Positions 7,202 to 11,498 of a stretch of 11,498 nt of DNA are shown piece after piece. The notes beneath the pieces are model-generated. The model did no database searches. It was not told the DNA's origin and saw only the letters and a program-made list of their open reading frames with translations. Position numbers and translations under genes: made by a program. Positions within the stretch are counted from its first letter, which is position 1. Every line of letters begins with the position of its first letter. Source of the DNA: an uncultured Clostridia bacterium (GTDB lineage: Bacteria > Bacillota > Clostridia > TANB77 > CAG-508); contig CALXQF010000031.1 of assembly GCA_944390505.1 (NCBI GenBank), forward strand, positions 1 through 11,498, given 5' to 3'.

Positions 7202-7600
7202 TTAAATTTTACTTTTAATATAATTTTCTACTAGACTAATCAATTCTTCTGCTGTATCTATTTGCTGTTTTGTAACATCTGGATTGACAATAAATTCATC
7301 ATCATAGTCGCTATCTTCCCTAATCGCATTTGCAGTTGATATTTTACGACCTAGAGTTTTATCAAATATTTCTGTATGTATATAGTTTTTATTAAAATAT
7401 GCCAATACATCTTTATGTCTTTTAAAATCTATCGGCTCTAATGCTAAAATTGCTTTTATACTGTGAAATATAGAATAATATGCTCTATTATTAGCTCCTT
7501 TAAATCTGTTTGCATTATATAGCATTTTTGCATCTTCTAGTTCTTCCTTTGCCTGCTCTAGCCTATGATTTGCTAATTCTTTTGAGATTTTAAGACTCAC
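7202..7600 (-). CDS. HEPN-domain protein, predicted ribonuclease toxin of an MNT-HEPN pair
   Basis: This 132-residue, mostly helical protein carries the HEPN signature R-X6-H: R39 and H46 in NRAYYSIFHS. In this superfamily the Arg and His form the RNA-cleaving centre of a dimer. The RAYYSIFH form is typical of HEPN proteins encoded beside minimal nucleotidyltransferases (HI0074-like). It differs from the RX4HXY motif of classic HepT, whose Tyr is AMPylated by MntA: the matching position here is Ile48, though Tyr41 and Tyr42 lie inside the motif. Translation starts at GTG (7600), inside the last codons of the upstream gene, with an 11-bp overlap. AAGGAG (7610-7615) lies 9 nt upstream, and no earlier in-frame alternative is better. 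That overlap implies translational coupling with the partner. Toxicity and ribonuclease activity are inferred from family. Confidence 0.88.
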   Translation of the reverse strand: MSLKISKELANHRLEQAKEELEDAKMLYNANRFKGANNRAYYSIFHSIKAILALEPIDFKRHKDVLAYFNKNYIHTEIFDKTLGRKISTANAIREDSDYDDEFIVNPDVTKQQIDTAEELISLVENYIKSKI

Positions 7601-7943
7601 TTAAGACCACTCCTTCTTTTTGAACATTCATATAAAAAGGTAATGCTTTTAGCCAATAATTAAACTTATCTATATTCTTCACTAAAGGAGAAAAAGTGAT
7701 ATCAAAATTGTTATCAAATTCCAAATCATAAGCATAGTCCCATATTTTTTCACGATATTCTATGATTTCCTCATCTGATAAATCCGTTAAAATCATAATA
7801 TCTATATCTGAACTTTTATTATAATCTCCGCGAGCATAGGAACCATATAGAATAATTTTTTTTACTCTATTTCCTAATATTTCATTCACTCCCTTAACGA
7901 ATTCATCTATGTTTTTACTGATATTAGCAGGAATTTTTGACAT
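7590..7943 (-). CDS. Minimal nucleotidyltransferase (MNT), predicted antitoxin partner of the HEPN protein
   Basis: This 117-residue protein is a small DNA polymerase beta-like nucleotidyltransferase. The motif G34-S35-X10-D46-X-D48 (GSYARGDYNKSSDID) is intact, and D81 in NNFDITFSP supplies the probable third metal-binding carboxylate, so it should be catalytically competent. In MntA/HepT pairs the nucleotidyltransferase inactivates the HEPN toxin by adding AMP to it; a similar role is inferred here. The order, MNT first and HEPN second with overlapping ends, is one of the usual arrangements. The ATG at 7943 is set by a strong GGAGG (7952-7956) 8 nt upstream. It begins 135 bp after the rpoB stop. 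An alternative is a housekeeping-like or substrate-modifying nucleotidyltransferase, but the adjacent HEPN gene makes the antitoxin reading more likely. Confidence 0.9.
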   Translation of the reverse strand: MSKIPANISKNIDEFVKGVNEILGNRVKKIILYGSYARGDYNKSSDIDIMILTDLSDEEIIEYREKIWDYAYDLEFDNNFDITFSPLVKNIDKFNYWLKALPFYMNVQKEGVVLSES

Positions 7944-7980
7944 CTATTCTTCCTCCACTTTTCATAAATTTATTGGCTCT

Positions 7981-8007
7981 ATTATAGATTGAAAAATAAC
8001 TTGTAAA
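7981..8007 (-). promoter_or_regulatory. Possible promoter of the MNT-HEPN pair
   Basis: A perfect -10 TATAAT (7981-7986, minus strand) has a TTTACA -35 (8002-8007, five of six matches), but the spacer is only 15 bp, shorter than the preferred 17. Initiation would be near 7974, about 30 nt before the MNT start. It could give the module expression independent of rpoB. The short spacer keeps confidence low. Confidence 0.4.
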
Positions 8008-8065
8008 AGTATAACCTGTGCATGTCATTTCTTTACTCACAATATTACCTACTTTTTTTCAATCT
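7986..8065. repeat. 11-bp inverted repeat flanking the rpoB-MNT intergenic region
   Basis: AGATTGAAAAA at 7986-7996 and its exact complement TTTTTCAATCT at 8055-8065 are separated by 58 bp. One arm starts 13 bp after the rpoB stop codon and the other overlaps the candidate TATAAT of the MNT promoter by one base and occupies most of the spacer. It could form a long-range RNA stem in readthrough transcripts, serve as paired operator half-sites, or be an insertion remnant; the sequence does not decide. Confidence 0.45.
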
Positions 8066-8078
8066 TGTTAGTAAAAAT

Positions 8079-11000
8079 CTAGTCCTTATCCTCATCTAGC
8101 AAGTCTTGATCATTAAGTAAATTATCTTCTCCCAAGTCTGTATCATCTAATAAAATTTCTTCATCATCAAAATCTGCAAATAATGCATCATCGTCTTCTG
8201 TTAGTTCTTCTTCGTCTAATAATCCTTCTTCTGAATAACCATCTGCTAATTCATCTTCATCTACTACAGCTTCTTCTTCCTCTAGTTTTTTGTTATCAGA
8301 AATACTATTAAAATCAATACCGTCTTCAATATTTTCTTTTAATTCTAATTCTTGATTATCTTCTGAAAGAAGTCTTACATCTAATCCTAATGATTGTAAT
8401 TCTTTAATCAATACTTTAAATCCTTCTGGAACTCCTGGTTCTGGTACATTTTCACCTTTAACAATTGCTTCATATGTTTTTACTCTTCCTACAATATCAT
8501 CTGATTTAACAGTTAACATTTCTTGTAAGGTGTATGCTGCACCATATGCTTCTAATGCCCAAACTTCCATCTCTCCAAAACGTTGTCCACCAAATTGTGC
8601 TTTACCACCTAAAGGTTGTTGTGTTACTAATGAATATGGTCCAGTTGAACGAGCATGGATTTTGTCATCTACTAAGTGGTGTAGTTTTAACATGTACATT
8701 ACTCCTACCGTAATTGGATGATCAAATGGTTCTCCTGTTCTACCATCATATACTACTGTTTTACCATCTTCACGTAATCCTGCTTGTTTGAACATTTCCT
8801 TAATTTCTTCATCTGATGCACCATCAAATACTGGAGTTGCTACTTTGAAGCCTAAAGCTCTTGCTGCCATTCCTAAATGTACCTCTAATACTTGACCTAA
8901 ATTCATACGAGAAGGAACACCAAGTGGGTTTAACACAATGTCTACTGGTGTACCATCTGGTAAGAATGGCATATCTTCTTCTGGTAAAATACGAGAAATA
9001 ACACCCTTGTTACCATGACGTCCAGACATCTTGTCACCAACTGATATCTTTCTTTTTGTTGCAATATAGCAACGAATGACTTGATTAACACCTGGTCCTA
9101 ATTCATCTGAATTATCTCTTGTAAAGATTTTAACATCTACAATTGTTCCTGCTTCACCATGTGGAACACGAAGTGAAGTATCTCTTACTTCTCTTGCCTT
9201 TTCTCCAAAGATAGCACGAAGTAATCTTTCTTCTGCTGTTAGTTCTGTTTCTCCTTTTGGAGTTACTTTACCAACTAAAATATCTCCAGGTCTTACTTCT
9301 GCACCAATACGGATAATTCCATTTTCATCTAAGTCTTTTAAACTATCATCACCAACATTTGGAATATCTCTTGTAATTTCTTCTGGTCCTAATTTAGTAT
9401 CACGGCATTCACAATCATATTCTTCAATATGGATAGAAGTATAAACATCTTCTTTTACTAGTCTTTCACTAATTAAAACAGCATCTTCGTAGTTGTAACC
9501 TTCCCATGTAGTAAATGCAATTAATACATTTTTTCCAAGTGCCATTTCTCCATTTTTAGTAGCTGGTCCATCTGCAATTAATTCTCCTGCTTTTACCTTT
9601 TCACCAACACATACGACTGGTCTTTGGTTGATACATGTTCCACCATTTGTTCTTTTGAATTTTCTTAAATGATAACTGTCTAATTCATCTTTTTTATTTC
9701 TAATTTGAATTTCGTCACCAGTTACTTTTTCAACAACACCATCATTTTTTGCCATTACAGTAATTCCAGAATCTTTTGCTGCTCTGTATTCAATTCCTGT
9801 TCCTACAATTGGAGCCTCTGGCATTAAAAGTGGAACTGCTTGACGTTGCATGTTAGCACCCATTAAAGAACGTTTTGCATCATCATGCTCTAAGAATGGA
9901 ATCATAGCTGCTGCAACAGATACTAATTGTTTTGGTGATACATCTACAAAGTCTACTTGATTTTTATCTACCATTGTGATTTCTTCTCTGTGACGTACAC
10001 GAATTCTGTCATTTACAAATCTTCCTTCTTCATCAACTGGCTCTGATGCTTGTGCAATAATATATTTATCTTCTTGGTCTGCTGACATATAAATTACTTC
10101 ATCAGTTACTTTTCCTGTTTCATGGTCTACTTTGCGATATGGAGTTTCAATAAATCCATATTCATTGATGATTGCAAAAGAAGAAAGTGCTGAAATCAAT
10201 CCTACGTTTGGTCCTTCTGGTGATTCAATAGGACATAATCTACCATAGTGTGTATAGTGAATATCACGTACTTCGAAACCTGCTCTTTCTCTTGAAAGTC
10301 CTCCAGGTCCTAATGCTGAAATTCTTCTCTTATGGGTCAATTCTGATAATGGGTTCGTTTGATCCATAAATTGTGATAATTGAGAACTTCCAAAGAATTC
10401 CCTAATAGAGGATGTAATTGGTTTTGTATTAATTAATGTTTGTGGTGTAATAACATCTAAATCTTGAATGGTCATTCTTTCACGAACAACTCTTTCTAAT
10501 CTTGTTAAACCAATTCTAAATTGATTTTGTAATAATTCCCCAACACAACGAATACGTCTATTTCCTAAATGGTCAATATCATCAATATTTCCAAGCCCGT
10601 GTTCTAAATTGAATAAATAACTAATAGATGCAATAATATCTTCATTGGTAATATGTTTTGGAATTAATTCATCAATTCTTTCTTTGATAACATCATGTAA
10701 TTTTGCTTCTTCTGTTGTATCTATAATTGATTTTAATACAGCATAATTTACCATTTCTTTGATATGTATATCACTTAAATTAACATTTGGTAATACACTA
10801 TGAATATTAACTGTTCCATTACCAATGACTCTAACTGGTTTGTCTTCTACTTTTACATCTACCACATTAATACCAGCATTTTGAATGGCAATTGCAGTAT
10901 CTTCTGAAATGACATTATCTTTTTCTACTAAAACTTCTCCTGTTTCTGGATCCATAATGTCTGCATATGCAATTCTTCCCGTAATTCTAGTAGCTAAACT

Positions 11001-11498
11001 TAATTTTTGATTAAATTTGAATCTTCCTACTTTTGCTAAATCATATCTTCTAGGATCAAAGAATAATCCATTAAATAAGTTTCTAGCCGCATCTGTAGTA
11101 GGTAATTCCCCTGGTCTTAATTTTTTATAAATCTCAACTAATGCTTCTTCTTGAGTTTTAATAGGGTCTTTTTGAAGAGTAGCTGTTAATTTATTTTCTT
11201 CTCCAAATAATTGCATCATTTGCTCATCTGTTGCAATTCCAATTGCTCTCAATAATGTTGTTACTGGGATTTTTCTGGTTCTATCTACTCTAGCATAAAA
11301 CACGTCATTTCCGTCTGTTTCATATTCAATCCATGCACCACGAATAGGCATAACAGTAGAAGTATAAATTTTTCTACCTGTTTTGCTATCAAAATCTTCT
11401 GCATAATAACAACCTGGTGAACGAACTAATTGGCTTACTACAACTCTTTCTGCACCATTAATCACAAAAGTTCCGCTATCTGTCATTAATGGAAAATC
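8079..11498 (-). CDS. rpoB: DNA-directed RNA polymerase beta subunit (5' end missing)
   Basis: The reading frame is open to the window edge (codons for DFPLMTDSG begin at 11498), so the ATG within it is internal; roughly 110-120 N-terminal residues lie outside. The visible 1139 residues include the rifampicin-binding region at 10299-10391, GSSQLSQFMDQTNPLSELTH and then KRRISALGPGG. Its Asp, His and Ser positions match the susceptible form, with no known resistance change. Further on come the conserved ESPEGPNVGLI, KMSGRHGNKG (active-site lysines) and the C-terminal GGQRFGEMEVWALEAYG that contacts beta-prime. Conserved sequence ends at about 8367. A 95-residue tail (8082-8366) follows, of which 44 residues are Asp or Glu and 4 are Lys. 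rpoC normally follows directly, but here the MNT-HEPN pair intervenes. No terminator hairpin with a U-tract is seen after the stop. Confidence 0.99.
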   Translation of the reverse strand, partial: DFPLMTDSGTFVINGAERVVVSQLVRSPGCYYAEDFDSKTGRKIYTSTVMPIRGAWIEYETDGNDVFYARVDRTRKIPVTTLLRAIGIATDEQMMQLFGEENKLTATLQKDPIKTQEEALVEIYKKLRPGELPTTDAARNLFNGLFFDPRRYDLAKVGRFKFNQKLSLATRITGRIAYADIMDPETGEVLVEKDNVISEDTAIAIQNAGINVVDVKVEDKPVRVIGNGTVNIHSVLPNVNLSDIHIKEMVNYAVLKSIIDTTEEAKLHDVIKERIDELIPKHITNEDIIASISYLFNLEHGLGNIDDIDHLGNRRIRCVGELLQNQFRIGLTRLERVVRERMTIQDLDVITPQTLINTKPITSSIREFFGSSQLSQFMDQTNPLSELTHKRRISALGPGGLSRERAGFEVRDIHYTHYGRLCPIESPEGPNVGLISALSSFAIINEYGFIETPYRKVDHETGKVTDEVIYMSADQEDKYIIAQASEPVDEEGRFVNDRIRVRHREEITMVDKNQVDFVDVSPKQLVSVAAAMIPFLEHDDAKRSLMGANMQRQAVPLLMPEAPIVGTGIEYRAAKDSGITVMAKNDGVVEKVTGDEIQIRNKKDELDSYHLRKFKRTNGGTCINQRPVVCVGEKVKAGELIADGPATKNGEMALGKNVLIAFTTWEGYNYEDAVLISERLVKEDVYTSIHIEEYDCECRDTKLGPEEITRDIPNVGDDSLKDLDENGIIRIGAEVRPGDILVGKVTPKGETELTAEERLLRAIFGEKAREVRDTSLRVPHGEAGTIVDVKIFTRDNSDELGPGVNQVIRCYIATKRKISVGDKMSGRHGNKGVISRILPEEDMPFLPDGTPVDIVLNPLGVPSRMNLGQVLEVHLGMAARALGFKVATPVFDGASDEEIKEMFKQAGLREDGKTVVYDGRTGEPFDHPITVGVMYMLKLHHLVDDKIHARSTGPYSLVTQQPLGGKAQFGGQRFGEMEVWALEAYGAAYTLQEMLTVKSDDIVGRVKTYEAIVKGENVPEPGVPEGFKVLIKELQSLGLDVRLLSEDNQELELKENIEDGIDFNSISDNKKLEEEEAVVDEDELADGYSEEGLLDEEELTEDDDALFADFDDEEILLDDTDLGEDNLLNDQDLLDEDKD

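Noticed and set aside
10299..10391. Rifampicin-resistance substitution in rpoB
   Set aside because: The Asp, His and Ser positions of the resistance-determining region match the susceptible sequence. No known resistance change is seen.

Overview
The window is AT-rich, and every convincing gene is on the minus strand, so transcription runs from the high-coordinate end to the low-coordinate end. The RNA polymerase subunits are of Firmicutes type: beta-prime has two zinc sites and no large insertion, and beta has a clostridial-style body with an acidic tail. With a GdpP-type c-di-AMP phosphodiesterase and strong AGGAGG-like ribosome binding sites, this points to a low-GC Firmicute, most likely class Clostridia. 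That assignment is inferred; no rRNA is present.

Layout in transcription order. (1) 11498-8079: rpoB, lacking roughly its first 110-120 codons at the window edge and ending in a long acidic tail. (2) 7943-7202: a two-gene nucleotidyltransferase (MNT) and HEPN ribonuclease module, a predicted antitoxin-toxin pair of the MntA/HepT kind, lying between rpoB and rpoC, with its own Shine-Dalgarno, a possible promoter and an 11-bp inverted repeat upstream. (3) 7064-3531: rpoC, complete, followed by a probable terminator hairpin (3411-3444). (4) 3279-2599: an unrecognised 226-residue protein with an extended -10 promoter, followed in the same frame by a 71-codon relic of an Ig-like surface protein and then a clear intrinsic terminator (2303-2341). 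(5) 2145-145: gdpP, with a near-consensus sigma-A promoter. (6) 144-38: an array of short degenerate repeats ending in an inverted copy, with a related short fragment just upstream of gdpP.

How it works together: rpoB and rpoC encode the catalytic core of RNA polymerase and are normally adjacent and co-transcribed. Here about 1 kb separates them, and no intrinsic terminator is visible between them, so the MNT-HEPN pair probably shares the polymerase transcript as well as possibly having its own promoter. gdpP is a separate unit controlling c-di-AMP turnover. The rpsL/rpsG/fusA genes that usually follow rpoC are absent from the sequence downstream.

Most worth a second look: the predicted toxin-antitoxin pair inside the rpoBC locus, the substituted trigger-loop residues in beta-prime, the acidic tail of beta, the Ig-like relic in frame behind the unknown gene, and the repeat array by gdpP.
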